Of a stretch of 64,000 bases of DNA, positions 45,599-54,691 are shown piece after piece. The stretch covers positions 124,001 through 188,000 of the forward strand of contig DASYQS010000019.1 in the NCBI GenBank assembly GCA_036005185.1. The letters are read 5' to 3'. The translations under genes were made by a program, and so were the position numbers. How positions within the stretch are numbered: the first letter of the stretch is position 1; each line of letters begins with the position of its first letter. The notes under the pieces are model-generated. The model did no database searches. It was given only the letters and a program-made list of their open reading frames with translations, and had not been told where the DNA came from. Source of the stretch: VBAU01 sp036005185. Lineage in GTDB: Bacteria; Bacteroidota; Bacteroidia; Chitinophagales; Chitinophagaceae.

Positions 45599-46465
45599 AT
45601 GAAAAAAACGATAGCATATAGTTTAATAATCTTGATGGCCTTTATTGGATGCCGCAAGGATGAGAATCAAAAAATACCTGAGCTGGAAAAAGTTCCATTG
45701 CCGCTGGTTGTGAAAGTAGCAAATACCGATCAGGTTATTTCAGCGACCAATCCTTCCTCTTTTAATGCCAAGTTTACAGTTGATTTGTATTTCCATGAAG
45801 GCATTTTGCCACAAAAATTTGATGTGGTTGCTATAAAAAATGGTGATCCTTCCAGCGTTAAAGTGATTCAGGAAAATGTTACAGCTTATCCTTCTACGAT
45901 TACTATCACAGGCGATAAATTGGCTAGCCTTTTCGGGCCAATCCAAGTAGATGATAATTTCGACATCAGTGTTGATATAACTACACTGAATGGAAAGAAA
46001 TATTTGGCGTTTCCTCCAGTTGGTATAGGCTACGGACCTAATGTTAGTATTGAGCCCGGAGCAAGCACTTTTGTTCGCTATACAGCCGTATGCCAGTTTG
46101 ATGCAAACCAATACAACGGAAATTTCAAAGTTATTACAGATGAGGTGGGAAATTATAACCCCGGTGACATTGTTGAAGTGACAAAAGTTGATGCAACACA
46201 CATATCATTTGAATATCCGGTATTTGATGCGCGGCCAATTGTTGTTACTATTGATCTCGTTACAAACATAGCTACAGTTCCAAAGCAAGTATATGGCAAT
46301 TACGGAACTCCCCCAGCATGGCCTTATGGAGATGTCTCCGTTCAATCTGTTCCGGGCAATGATAATTTTGTGGCACCCTGCCAAGGTGTTCTAAGCTTAA
46401 ATCTTGAACATACTGTTTCGGTAGGGACGTTTGGGGCTTATAAAATTGTACTCAAAAAGCAATAA
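45599..46465 (+). CDS. surface lipoprotein, third component of the SusCD operon
   Basis: 288 residues. Lipoprotein signal with the cysteine in LMAFIGCRKDE (residue 18), an Asp/Glu-rich start typical of surface-exposed Bacteroidota lipoproteins. The mature part is all-beta, perhaps Ig-like. It contains two mature cysteines (TAVCQFD and VAPCQGVLS), which could form a disulfide. I do not recognise the family. Its position, and a strong terminator right after it, suggest an accessory substrate-binding protein of the same uptake complex. Confidence 0.75.
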   Translation: MKKTIAYSLIILMAFIGCRKDENQKIPELEKVPLPLVVKVANTDQVISATNPSSFNAKFTVDLYFHEGILPQKFDVVAIKNGDPSSVKVIQENVTAYPSTITITGDKLASLFGPIQVDDNFDISVDITTLNGKKYLAFPPVGIGYGPNVSIEPGASTFVRYTAVCQFDANQYNGNFKVITDEVGNYNPGDIVEVTKVDATHISFEYPVFDARPIVVTIDLVTNIATVPKQVYGNYGTPPAWPYGDVSVQSVPGNDNFVAPCQGVLSLNLEHTVSVGTFGAYKIVLKKQ

Positions 46466-46490
46466 AGTATTCGAGTTCAAAAAAAAATTC

Positions 46491-46524
46491 AAGTGGCAGC
46501 ACCATCGTGCTGCCACTTTCTTTT
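46491..46524 (+). terminator. terminator of the SusC-SusD-lipoprotein operon
   Basis: AAGTGGCAGCAC, loop CATC, GTGCTGCCACTT is a perfect 12-bp stem followed by TCTTTT. It lies 25 bp after the last stop codon. Confidence 0.88.
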
Positions 46525-46582
46525 AAGGGTACTACAATGTTTTATCCTCTTCAAGTCCATTACTTAATTATTTTTGTCGTCC

Positions 46583-47257
46583 ATGTACAGTTTTGCTCAA
46601 AATATTATTGATTTTTATAAATCACTTCAACCGCCGCCTTTGCCAAAAGAAGTTGAAATTTTATTTCCACAACAAAATAAAGAAGTGATAAAAATTGTTG
46701 AGACCTTCTTTTATAAATTTTATGATGATGATCATCCAAGGCATTTAATTTTTGGAATTAACCCTGGTCGTTTTGGTGCGGGTACAACTGGCATTAATTT
46801 TACGGCGCCAAAACAGCTTAAGCAATTTTGCGGCATCGAGCACTCCTTTAAACCTCAATCGGAATTGTCGGCAGAGTTTATTTATGATTTTATCAACGCG
46901 TATGGTGGCGTCACAAAATTTTATAGAAATTATTTCATTACTTCTGTTAGCCCTTTAGGTTTTATAAAAAATGGAGTAAACATGAATTACTATGATGATA
47001 AAAAATTACAACAAACAATAAAACCTTTTATAATTAACAGCATACAAAAACAAATTTCCCTTGGCTTCAAAACAAATTACTGCGTCTGCATCGGAGGCGA
47101 TAAAAACCTCAAATTCTTTTCCTCTTTAAATAATGAGTATAATTTTTTTGAACAGATACTTTCTTTACCACATCCACGGTTCATCATGCAATATCGGCGT
47201 AAACAAAAACAAAAATATATTGACGAATATTTGTCGGCTTTGCGACTTGTTTCTTAA
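46583..47257 (+). CDS. SMUG2-like uracil-DNA glycosylase family protein (DUF4918)
   Basis: About 224 residues from the ATG at 46583; an in-frame TTG three codons earlier is less likely. It belongs to the uracil-DNA glycosylase superfamily. The active-site-like loop is IFGINPGRFGAGTTGINFTAP near residues 55-75. The second motif is HPRFIMQYRRKQKQKYIDEY near the C-terminus, where SMUG-type enzymes have HPSxR. FITSVSPLGFIKNG is another family segment. Members of this Bacteroidota group are annotated SMUG2-type, and activity on uracil is presumed. Cytoplasmic. Confidence 0.82.
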   Translation: MYSFAQNIIDFYKSLQPPPLPKEVEILFPQQNKEVIKIVETFFYKFYDDDHPRHLIFGINPGRFGAGTTGINFTAPKQLKQFCGIEHSFKPQSELSAEFIYDFINAYGGVTKFYRNYFITSVSPLGFIKNGVNMNYYDDKKLQQTIKPFIINSIQKQISLGFKTNYCVCIGGDKNLKFFSSLNNEYNFFEQILSLPHPRFIMQYRRKQKQKYIDEYLSALRLVS

Positions 47258-47353
47258 ATAGGATTTCTTAGCTTTGCCCTCGTTCAATTTTTGAATATGA
47301 AAATCTGCTGACGTTCGCCCCCATTTTTTAGAACGCATTTTTACCGCTCAATT

Positions 47354-47379
47354 AATAAATGCCTGACTAGGCATTTATT
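47354..47379 (+). terminator. perfect 11-bp hairpin before the MATE gene
   Basis: AATAAATGCCT, loop GACT, AGGCATTTATT, then ATTCTT. It lies about 100 bp after the glycosylase stop codon and 38 bp before the MATE start. It can be the glycosylase terminator or a leader hairpin of the MATE mRNA. Confidence 0.5.
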
Positions 47380-47417
47380 ATTCTTATCTGTATTTATCTC
47401 TTATTTAAATTGAATTT

Positions 47418-48836
47418 ATGTCACAACCAACCCAGCATACAAGCAAACTATCTCTTTTCTTTTCACTGATAAAACGATCTATCAAAGGTGAACAATATGA
47501 TTATACCCAAGGCAGTATTCGTCAGGCAATTATTCTTTTGGCCATTCCCATGATTCTGGAATTAAGTCTTGAATCTGTTTTTGCTGTGGTGGATATGTTT
47601 TTTGTGGGGAAACTTGGTCCTAATGCAATGGCGACTGTAGGTTTAACCGAATCAGCAATTACGATCGTTTATTCGATAGCCATTGGCTTAAGTATTGCGG
47701 CTACTGCAGTAGTTGCAAGAAGAACTGGTGAAAAAAATCCTGATGGTGCGGCGCATGCCGGCATGCAATCTTTGTTAATTGCACTAATATTGACTATTAT
47801 AATTAGCACGTGTGGAATCATATTCGCTCCTGATATTTTACGAATTATGGGAGCTAGCGACGAAGTAATAAAAGAAGGTGCAGTATTCACCCGCATTCTG
47901 ATCGGTGGCAGTATAGTTATCATGTTCTTGTTTCTCATCAACGGCATTTTCCGTGGGGCCGGTGATGCGGCAATGGCTATGCGAAGTTTATGGCTTGCAA
48001 GCTCCATGAATATTATTTTGTGCCCCCTACTTATTTATGGCATCGGTGGATGGAATGGATTAGGGTTAAAAGGCGCCGCCATTGCAACAACCATTGGCCG
48101 TGGCATGGGAGTGCTTTATCAATGCTATAATTTATTTGGAGGAAAAGGAATTCTTAAAGTGAAAGCCGTACATTTTAAATGGGATGCCCCCGTAATTAAA
48201 ACTCTGATTGGTGTTGCCTGGCCGGCTACTTTTCAATTCATCATCCAATCTGGAAGCTGGATTGTTCTGACAATGCTTGTAGCAAAAACCGGTGGAACTG
48301 ATGCCTCTGCAGGTTATCAAGTAGCAATCAGAAATATCGTATTCTTCATTCTGCCTGCTTGGGGACTTAGTAATGCCGCCGCCACATTGGTCGGCCAGAA
48401 TTTGGGAGCAAAACAACCGGATCGAGCAGAGAAAAGCGTATTGCTTACAGCCAGGTATAATGCAATATTCATGGCGGGAGTTACCCTGCTATTTCTTTTA
48501 TGCTCCTTTCCCATCATCGGTGTATTTACAAAAGAATCGGTAGTTCAGGAGTATGGTGCAAAGGCATTGCAAATTATTGGTTCGGGATATATTTTTTATG
48601 GTATTGCAATGGTTATGATTCAAGCCTTAAATGGCGCGGGTGATACACGAACGCCTACATGGATCAATTTTATAGGCTTTTGGCTCTTTCAAATACCATT
48701 GGCATATTTTATGGCCAAAGGATTGGATTGGGGACCTACCGGTGCTTTTATTGCTGTACCGGTTGCCGAAACTGCCATAGCCATTGCTGCTTGGATCTTG
48801 TTTAAAAAAGGCAAATGGAAAAAAGTTGTAGTATGA
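47418..48836 (+). CDS. MATE family efflux transporter
   Basis: 472 residues with twelve membrane segments. MATE carriers export drugs and cationic metabolites against sodium or protons. Two half-repeats begin GSIRQAIILLAIPMILELSLESVFAVVDMFFVG (only its ends are landmarks) and, in the second half, VAWPATFQFIIQSGSWIVL. The family segments GPNAMATVGLTESA, LNGAGDTRTPTWINFI and VAETAIAIAAWILF are clear. The N-terminal 35 residues are cytoplasmic and basic. A terminator follows directly. Confidence 0.92.
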   Translation: MSQPTQHTSKLSLFFSLIKRSIKGEQYDYTQGSIRQAIILLAIPMILELSLESVFAVVDMFFVGKLGPNAMATVGLTESAITIVYSIAIGLSIAATAVVARRTGEKNPDGAAHAGMQSLLIALILTIIISTCGIIFAPDILRIMGASDEVIKEGAVFTRILIGGSIVIMFLFLINGIFRGAGDAAMAMRSLWLASSMNIILCPLLIYGIGGWNGLGLKGAAIATTIGRGMGVLYQCYNLFGGKGILKVKAVHFKWDAPVIKTLIGVAWPATFQFIIQSGSWIVLTMLVAKTGGTDASAGYQVAIRNIVFFILPAWGLSNAAATLVGQNLGAKQPDRAEKSVLLTARYNAIFMAGVTLLFLLCSFPIIGVFTKESVVQEYGAKALQIIGSGYIFYGIAMVMIQALNGAGDTRTPTWINFIGFWLFQIPLAYFMAKGLDWGPTGAFIAVPVAETAIAIAAWILFKKGKWKKVVV

Positions 48837-48842
48837 TTATTG

Positions 48843-48872
48843 AGTCCCGATGTTTCGGGGCTTTATTTTTTT
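48843..48872 (+). terminator. Rho-independent terminator of the MATE gene
   Basis: AGTCCCGA, loop TGTT, TCGGGGCT (eight pairs, one G-U), followed by TTATTTTTTT. It starts 7 bp after the MATE stop codon. Confidence 0.82.
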
Positions 48873-48891
48873 AAATTAGTGGATTATTATT

Positions 48892-49944
48892 ATGAGCAAC
48901 AATCAAAATACGCTCGATCAGAATATTCTTCGGCAGATCTTATTTATACTGATTATCGCCGGTCTTGGCTTATTGCTCATTTACGAACTAAGCTTTTTTA
49001 TTCCGGCAGTGCTGGGCTCTCTCACTTTGTATATTTTAATGAGAAAGCGGATGCACTACCTAACCGAGGTAAAAAAATGGAACCGTCCAAAAGCGGCCTG
49101 GCTACTTTTAATTCTTTCATTTCTTGTAATTCTTTTGCCATTTGGAATATTGGCTAATTTACTTACCAGCAAAATTGTGTATGCTGTAGAGCATTCTAAT
49201 CAAATTCTGGATTCGCTGAAAAAGTTTTCTGATCAAATGAAACTAAGATTTGGATTTACGATTGCAGACAATGCTACTATAAACGAGATAGGTCCATTTA
49301 TAAGAAAAATAATCCCTCAGATACTGAGTATAACGGTCAATACACTCAGCATTATTGGCGTGCTGTATTTTGTTTTATATTTTATGCTGGTACACAGCCG
49401 CACCATGGAGGATAAATTGTATGAGTACATTCCGTTGCAAGATTCCAATGTTGACCTCATCGCAAAAGATATCGATACTACAGTAAAGGCAAGCGCCATC
49501 GGTATACCTCTGATTGCATTGATACAAGGTGTAGTGGGGCTGATCGGATATTTATTAATTGGCGTTGACGATCCCTTCCTTTGGTTTGCTATTACCTGCA
49601 TTACCGCCATGCTGCCGGTAGTAGGCGCCGCATTAGCTTATGTGCCATTAAGCATAATATTTTTTGCACAAGGGAAAAACTTGCAAGGGTTTATCATGCT
49701 CATTTTTGGATTCGGAGTAATTGGACTTGTTGACAATCTTTTTCGTTTTATCCTTAATAAAAGATTAGGAAACATACATCCTCTTATTACTGTGTTTGGA
49801 GTTATTGCAGGCATCAGCATGTTTGGTTTTATTGGACTCATATTTGGACCTATGCTGCTTTCCCTGTTTATTGTTTTGCTGAAGGTATATTCCAATGAAT
49901 TCTTTAGCAAAAAACGTGAAAGCAAAAGAGCAAAAACTTCCTAA
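48892..49944 (+). CDS. AI-2E family transporter
   Basis: 350 residues, with the same layout as the protein encoded at 34511-35569. N-terminal hydrophobic pair (ILFILIIAGLGLLLIYELSFF), a soluble linker (EHSNQILDSLKKFSDQMKLRFG), and the C-terminal permease part with GIPLIALIQGVVGLIGYLLIG, FAITCITAMLPVVGAALAYVPLSI, GVIGLVDNLFRFILNKRLG and HPLITVFGVIAGISMFGFIGLIFGP. It starts 20 bp after the MATE terminator. The two copies are clearly divergent, so this is not a recent duplication. Function unknown within the family. Confidence 0.88.
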   Translation: MSNNQNTLDQNILRQILFILIIAGLGLLLIYELSFFIPAVLGSLTLYILMRKRMHYLTEVKKWNRPKAAWLLLILSFLVILLPFGILANLLTSKIVYAVEHSNQILDSLKKFSDQMKLRFGFTIADNATINEIGPFIRKIIPQILSITVNTLSIIGVLYFVLYFMLVHSRTMEDKLYEYIPLQDSNVDLIAKDIDTTVKASAIGIPLIALIQGVVGLIGYLLIGVDDPFLWFAITCITAMLPVVGAALAYVPLSIIFFAQGKNLQGFIMLIFGFGVIGLVDNLFRFILNKRLGNIHPLITVFGVIAGISMFGFIGLIFGPMLLSLFIVLLKVYSNEFFSKKRESKRAKTS

Positions 49945-50039
49945 TAATCGAGTTAGAATTCTGGCGGAGTATTACCCATTTTTCGATAGGTGAAATGTCG
50001 TAATTCTTCGAAAAAAAAAGGTAAACATCCTGATTCCTT

Positions 50040-50069
50040 TTTGTTTTCCACTTTTGCATAATATTTTTG
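50040..50069 (+). promoter_or_regulatory. promoter of the L,D-transpeptidase-like gene
   Basis: TTTG (50040-50043), an 18-bp spacer, then a perfect TATTTTTG (50062-50069). It predicts transcription from about 50075 and a leader of about 35 nt before the TTG start. Confidence 0.55.
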
Positions 50070-50109
50070 TAATCAACATCGTTTTAACATTTGAAAAGCC
50101 AAAATCCAA

Positions 50110-50832
50110 TTGAGAAGCCGCCTATTTTCAATATCACTTCCATTTCTATTTTTTCCTCTTCTTAATGTTGAAAAAAATGAACTCGATCTTACAAAAAAGG
50201 AAGAAAAAGCTCATGTAGTTTATTCACCCAGCAAGCATAATGAAACTGAGATTTACAATGAATTGCAGCTATCGGCTCTTGGCCTTTCTAAACAAGCTTT
50301 TCAATATGCATACAAAGGATATCAGCATTTGATCAAGAAAAAAAGGTTGGTCAATTCCGCAATACTTACAATATGTGATTTAAGCCAGTCTTCAAATAAA
50401 AAAAGATTTTACATTTTAAATCTAAATGAAAATAAAGTATTAATGACTACTTATGTAGCGCATGGTCGTAGTTCGGGAGGTGAATATGCTTCACGCTTTT
50501 CAAACAATATCCGTTCTCATCAAAGCAGCTTGGGATTCTACATTACAAGCACAACCTATAATGGACAAAATGGATTTTCATTAAAATTAAAAGGCCTCGA
50601 GGCAGGATTTAATGATCGTGCTGGCAAACGCAATATTGTTCTACATGGAGCTGCATATATTGGTGATGAATATTTGCAAACAAACAAATTTATGGGCCGC
50701 AGTTACGGGTGTCCTGCAGTTCCAATAAATGAATGCAATGAAGTAATTGATTTAATAAAGAATGGAACTTGTCTATTTATTTACTATCCCACAAAAAAAT
50801 ATTTGCAGAGATCAAAAATATTAAACGACTGA
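50110..50832 (+). CDS. L,D-transpeptidase catalytic-domain (YkuD_2) family protein
   Basis: 240 residues. It starts with TTG at 50110: an in-frame TGA lies at 50092-50094 and the next Met is deep inside the protein. The first 18 residues are a hydrophobic export signal (LFSISLPFLFFPLLN). The catalytic domain has AHGRSSGGEYASRFSN, HGAAYIGDEYL (His near 179) and RSYGCPAVP (nucleophile Cys near 201). L,D-transpeptidases cross-link peptidoglycan or anchor proteins to it, but this subgroup (DUF/YkuD_2) has not been characterised to my knowledge. Confidence 0.88.
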   Translation: MRSRLFSISLPFLFFPLLNVEKNELDLTKKEEKAHVVYSPSKHNETEIYNELQLSALGLSKQAFQYAYKGYQHLIKKKRLVNSAILTICDLSQSSNKKRFYILNLNENKVLMTTYVAHGRSSGGEYASRFSNNIRSHQSSLGFYITSTTYNGQNGFSLKLKGLEAGFNDRAGKRNIVLHGAAYIGDEYLQTNKFMGRSYGCPAVPINECNEVIDLIKNGTCLFIYYPTKKYLQRSKILND

Positions 50833-50870
50833 TTGGACGACGCATAACAAGGATGGATGAAAAAACAAAT

Positions 50871-50905
50871 AGCTCAATCGTACCCTATGATTGGGCTTTT
50901 GTTTT
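50871..50905. terminator. bidirectional terminator between convergent genes
   Basis: AGCTCAATC, loop of 9 nt, GATTGGGCT (nine pairs, one G-U). Followed by TTTGTTTTG on the plus strand; on the minus strand the opposite arm is followed by ATTTGTTTTTTC. Confidence 0.82.
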
Positions 50906-50927
50906 GAGTATTAAATGTTAGTAGCCG

Positions 50928-51617
50928 CTAGGCAAATTTTGTAGCAACAAGCAATGATAATACTCCGATAAAAAGGCCCACATAAATTTCTTTAGGGTTA
51001 TGATCGCTATCAATAAAGCGAGACGTGCAAATAACGCCCGTTAATAAAATTGCAACAGAAATATAAACGCCAAAATGGATGTCTTGCAAAAATCCAAGCA
51101 TCAAAACAAATGATGCCATCACACCAGCGGCTATGGCATGCATGCTTACTTTTATATTGATATTTGCCATTAAACCTCCGATGGAAGCGAGAAAAATAGC
51201 AAAGCTTAGTACTACACATTCTTTGGGGAATTCAGGTTGATTGTGCAATACATACCACATCCACCAATAATAAATCATGCAAACGATATAAGGTATAATT
51301 CTATCTCTTTGTGTTTTTAAATGTATGGAACTAACAAAGCCCAAAGCCCTCATTAATAAAACAGATACTAAGGGAAACACGATATAGATAACCCCAAACC
51401 GGACAATAAATATTGTTTTTTCCCATTCAGTGTTTGCTGCAAACAAATAAGATTGCGTTTCTACAACTAACCATGATAAATAAACCGGTATAAATAAAGG
51501 GTGAAAAAGATAAGAGATGATCCTAGCTACGATACGAATAGCTTTTGGTTGCTTTTCCTTTGCTGGTCGTATTTCAACCAAATTGTTTGTCGAATCAATT
51601 GCCAGTTGTGTGTCCAT
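50928..51617 (-). CDS. PAP2-like integral membrane protein
   Basis: 229 residues with six membrane segments. The last part contains SRFIDSDHNPKEIYVG, which fits the third PAP2 phosphatase motif (SRx5H). The first motif is only hinted at (KTQRDRIIPYI), and the second, normally PSGH, reads KVSMHAIAAG. It is therefore a phosphatase-like membrane protein with altered catalytic residues; lipid phosphatase activity is doubtful. It starts 2 bp after the rpoN stop codon, so it is co-transcribed with rpoN. Confidence 0.75.
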   Translation of the reverse strand: MDTQLAIDSTNNLVEIRPAKEKQPKAIRIVARIISYLFHPLFIPVYLSWLVVETQSYLFAANTEWEKTIFIVRFGVIYIVFPLVSVLLMRALGFVSSIHLKTQRDRIIPYIVCMIYYWWMWYVLHNQPEFPKECVVLSFAIFLASIGGLMANINIKVSMHAIAAGVMASFVLMLGFLQDIHFGVYISVAILLTGVICTSRFIDSDHNPKEIYVGLFIGVLSLLVATKFA

Positions 51618-51618
51618 C

Positions 51619-53109
51619 TTATAATTCCTTACGCAACCGGGCCACGGGAATGTTCAACTGTTCCCTGTATTTAGCAACGGTTCGCCTTGCAATATTATAT
51701 CCTTTTTCCTGTAATAGCTCTGTCAGCCGTTCATCGCTCAACGGCTTCTTTTTATTTTCTCCTTCAATTAAGTCGCTCAATATCTTTTTTACTTCTCGTG
51801 TTGAAACTTCTTCACCACTTTCAGTGCTTAATGATTCACTAAAGAAAAATTTTAGCCGGTATGTGCCAAATTCTGTTTGCACGAACTTGCTATTGGCTAC
51901 GCGACTTACGGTTGAAATGTCCAATCCGGTTTTCTCAGCAATATCTTTTAGGATCATTGGCTTCAGATTGGTTTCATCTCCAGTTAGGAAAAATTCATGT
52001 TGGTGATTCATAATCGCCGTCATAGTGCTCAATAAAGTGTGCTGCCGTTGTTTGATGGCGTCAATAAACCATTTTGCCGCATCAATCTTTTGCTTGATAA
52101 AAAGAACAGCTTCCTTTTGCCGTTTGTCTTTTTTTGCACCCCGGTCATATTCTTTGAGCATCTCCCTATATCCTTCACTAATTCGCAGTTCGGGTGCATT
52201 TTTTGAGTTTAAAGTAAGTTCCAGCTTACCATTACTGTTTATAATAAAGAAGTCTGGAACTACATAGCTCTCTGCTTTATTTACCTCTCCTACATTGCCA
52301 CCAGGTTTGGGATTTAAGCGAATAATTTGTTGCATTACTTCTTTTAACTGATCATCAGTTAAGCCGAGTCCTCTTTGAATTTTTTCATAATGCTTTTTGG
52401 TAAACTCGTCAAAATATTTTGTAAGAGCGATAATGGCCGTATCAACTGGTTTGCCTTCTTCTTTTTGCCGATAGAGTTGCAGCAGCAAACATTCTTGCAG
52501 ATTTCTAGCAGCCACACCTGGAGGATCAAATTGCTGAATCCGTTTTATAATGAAATCAACCTCTTCTTCATTTGATTCAATATTTTGTCGAAAAGCAAGA
52601 TCATCGACAATAGCTGAAGTATCTCTTCTCAAATAACCATCTTCATCAATGCTTCCCACTATTTGCTCGGCAATTCTCTTTTGTCTATCATCAAAATTTA
52701 GCAACCCGAGCTGGTCCAATAATACTTCATAAAAGCTTGTTTCAACTTTATGGGGTATTACGCGATCTTCTTCTGCGTCAGGATAGTTCTCATCCCTCAG
52801 TTTATAGTCTGCAATATCATCGTCTCCCTCGTGCACATATTCGCTAATGTCGATATTTTCATATTCATCACCACTGCCATCAGGTTCGTCATATTGTTCC
52901 TCTTCCGATGTTTCATTAAACTCTTCCTTAGTCTCTTCATATTCATCAGGTTTTTCTTCATCTACTTCAAGTGCAGGATTTTCTTCAAGTTCCTCTTTAA
53001 TGCGTTCTTCAAGATTAGCGGTAGGTACCTGCAACAACTTCATTAGCTGAATTTGCTGCGGTGACAGTTTTTGTAGTAATTTTTGTTGTAAACTTTGACT
53101 CAGAGCCAT
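51619..53109 (-). CDS. rpoN: RNA polymerase sigma-54 factor
   Basis: 496 residues. N-terminal activator-interacting region is Gln/Leu-rich (LSQSLQQKLLQKLSPQQIQLMKLLQ), followed by a very acidic stretch (about residues 47-110, many Glu and Asp). The core-binding domain has DEDGYLRRD and FDPPGVAARNLQECLLLQLY. The DNA-binding part has LKDIAEKTGLDISTVSRVANSKFVQTEFG and the RpoN box RRTVAKYRE. Sigma-54 needs an enhancer-binding ATPase to open promoters. No such activator is in this window. It is the first gene of a two-gene minus-strand unit. Confidence 0.96.
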   Translation of the reverse strand: MALSQSLQQKLLQKLSPQQIQLMKLLQVPTANLEERIKEELEENPALEVDEEKPDEYEETKEEFNETSEEEQYDEPDGSGDEYENIDISEYVHEGDDDIADYKLRDENYPDAEEDRVIPHKVETSFYEVLLDQLGLLNFDDRQKRIAEQIVGSIDEDGYLRRDTSAIVDDLAFRQNIESNEEEVDFIIKRIQQFDPPGVAARNLQECLLLQLYRQKEEGKPVDTAIIALTKYFDEFTKKHYEKIQRGLGLTDDQLKEVMQQIIRLNPKPGGNVGEVNKAESYVVPDFFIINSNGKLELTLNSKNAPELRISEGYREMLKEYDRGAKKDKRQKEAVLFIKQKIDAAKWFIDAIKQRQHTLLSTMTAIMNHQHEFFLTGDETNLKPMILKDIAEKTGLDISTVSRVANSKFVQTEFGTYRLKFFFSESLSTESGEEVSTREVKKILSDLIEGENKKKPLSDERLTELLQEKGYNIARRTVAKYREQLNIPVARLRKEL

Positions 53110-53208
53110 GGTTTCGTTAGGCTTACTTTTACTTGTTAGGGTATAAATTTTAAAAAAATCGTACCAATCATCAAAAATCAGGCCGTAAATTTACATACAA
53201 TTGATATA

Positions 53209-53607
53209 ATGAAGTGGCAACGTGCATATCAGTTTCTTGTTGTGTTGCTGTTAATTTTTCCGACTAAAATTTTTTCTCAGCAACAAATACCTCGAATTGG
53301 ACAAAATTCTCCTCACACATTAGGAGTTTCAGACTCATTTTGCCTTAAAATACAACTGTTAAACAAGTTCAATGTTCCCTGGAAATTTTATCCTTTTATG
53401 CAGCAAGGAGAGTTCGATAAACTTATTCCATCAATTGGGTTGCATTCAAATCCCCTTTTTATAGAAATTGTTCAACCAAATTTTTACCCTTCGAATCTTT
53501 CATTTTTTTGTAAAAAAGAATTGCAATTTGAAAAAACTACTTCTGTGCCACTCAGGATAAGACTTGGTTCATTAGATTACGTAAATCGAATGGAAGGAAA
53601 AAAATAA
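53209..53607 (+). CDS. small exported protein of unknown function
   Basis: 132 residues. A signal peptide (YQFLVVLLLIFPTKIFSQ) is followed by a short protein with many aromatic residues and Pro (KFNVPWKFYPFM, VQPNFYPSNLSFFCKKEL). There are two cysteines in the mature part (DSFCLKI, FFCKKEL). No known domain is recognised. It diverges from rpoN and ends 44 bp before the first glycosyltransferase, so it may share a transcript with the polysaccharide genes. Confidence 0.6.
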   Translation: MKWQRAYQFLVVLLLIFPTKIFSQQQIPRIGQNSPHTLGVSDSFCLKIQLLNKFNVPWKFYPFMQQGEFDKLIPSIGLHSNPLFIEIVQPNFYPSNLSFFCKKELQFEKTTSVPLRIRLGSLDYVNRMEGKK

Positions 53608-53651
53608 AGTTGATCACAATCCTTTAATTTAAATTACATCGTTCATGATGT

Positions 53652-54473
53652 ATGAGCATGACGGAAAAACAACTAGACTTTTGTCTTCTTATTCCTTGTT
53701 ACAATAATCTTGAAGGTTTAATTCTTTCCCTTAAATCCGTTTTTTATGATGCTGATCGTTTTGTAGCTGTAATCGTGGATGACGGAAGCACGATCCCGAT
53801 TACCAATGAAGCGATTTCAAAGAGAATTAAACCTGATTATCTTATTACTATCCTTCGTAACGATAAGAATAGAGGAATCACAGATTCGCTAAATAAGGGT
53901 TTACGGTGGATCGAGCAAAACGTTCGAGCCACCTATGTTGCAAGGCTCGACTGTGGTGATATTTGTGATCCTAATCGTTTTTATAGACAGATTGATTATA
54001 TGACAAAGCATCCGGATACCGGACTTCTGGGCAGTTGGTGCCTATTTGAAGATAAGCAGTCTCTGCATCGATATCAGTATAAAACACCCACAGATCATGA
54101 GCAAATTATGAAAGCAATGCATTTTAGAAATGTATTTATACATCCAACTGTTATTTTTAAAACAGAAATATTAAAGAAAACAGGATATTATCCCTCAGAT
54201 TTTAATTATGCAGAAGACTATGCATTTTTTTGGAAATTGATAAAAATTAGCCCGTCCCACATTCTCGATGATTTTTTAGTTACGTGCGAAACAAATAACG
54301 AGGGCATTTCTTCCAAAAACAGAAAAAAACAGTTGTTAGCCAGAGCAAAATGTGTTGCTAAAAATGGAACGGATCCTATTTTAAAAATTGTAGGAATGTT
54401 AAGAATAAAAGCTTTGAGTATAATTCCCAAACGATTAGCTTTGCTTCTAAAGGGCTCGATATACAGACAATAA
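53652..54473 (+). CDS. glycosyltransferase family 2
   Basis: 273 residues. GT-A fold with the nucleotide-sugar site at FCLLIPCYNNLEGLILSLKSV near the start, VIVDDGSTIPI and a metal-binding-like DCGDICDPNRF (the DxD position). The acceptor-side segment is HPTVIFKTEILKKTGYYP followed by NYAEDYAFFWKLIK, which contains the catalytic ED motif. The C-terminus is hydrophobic and basic. A second ATG two codons in is equally possible. It opens the polysaccharide locus. Confidence 0.9.
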   Translation: MSMTEKQLDFCLLIPCYNNLEGLILSLKSVFYDADRFVAVIVDDGSTIPITNEAISKRIKPDYLITILRNDKNRGITDSLNKGLRWIEQNVRATYVARLDCGDICDPNRFYRQIDYMTKHPDTGLLGSWCLFEDKQSLHRYQYKTPTDHEQIMKAMHFRNVFIHPTVIFKTEILKKTGYYPSDFNYAEDYAFFWKLIKISPSHILDDFLVTCETNNEGISSKNRKKQLLARAKCVAKNGTDPILKIVGMLRIKALSIIPKRLALLLKGSIYRQ

Positions 54474-54691
54474 CAGGATTTGGAGCAACGTTTTTACGAT
54501 TGTATTTGTCATTTATCGCATTGATTTTAAGTAATCTGATAAATATTTTCTCTTTGACATGATATTTATCACCTTTTAATTAAACAAAATAAAGGAGTTT
54601 AGGTCTGTTATGCCATACGTCGATTGCTTGTATCCTAATGTACTTTATTTCTGTTAACGAAAATTCGGAAACCAAAACCCTTAGACAGCCT

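Noticed and set aside
45740..46201. 153-codon antisense frame in the third lipoprotein gene
   Set aside because: The plus-strand frame has a lipoprotein signal and operon context; the antisense frame has neither.
48840..49157. 105-codon plus-strand frame after the MATE gene
   Set aside because: It begins in the MATE terminator and mostly overlaps the AI-2E gene in another frame.
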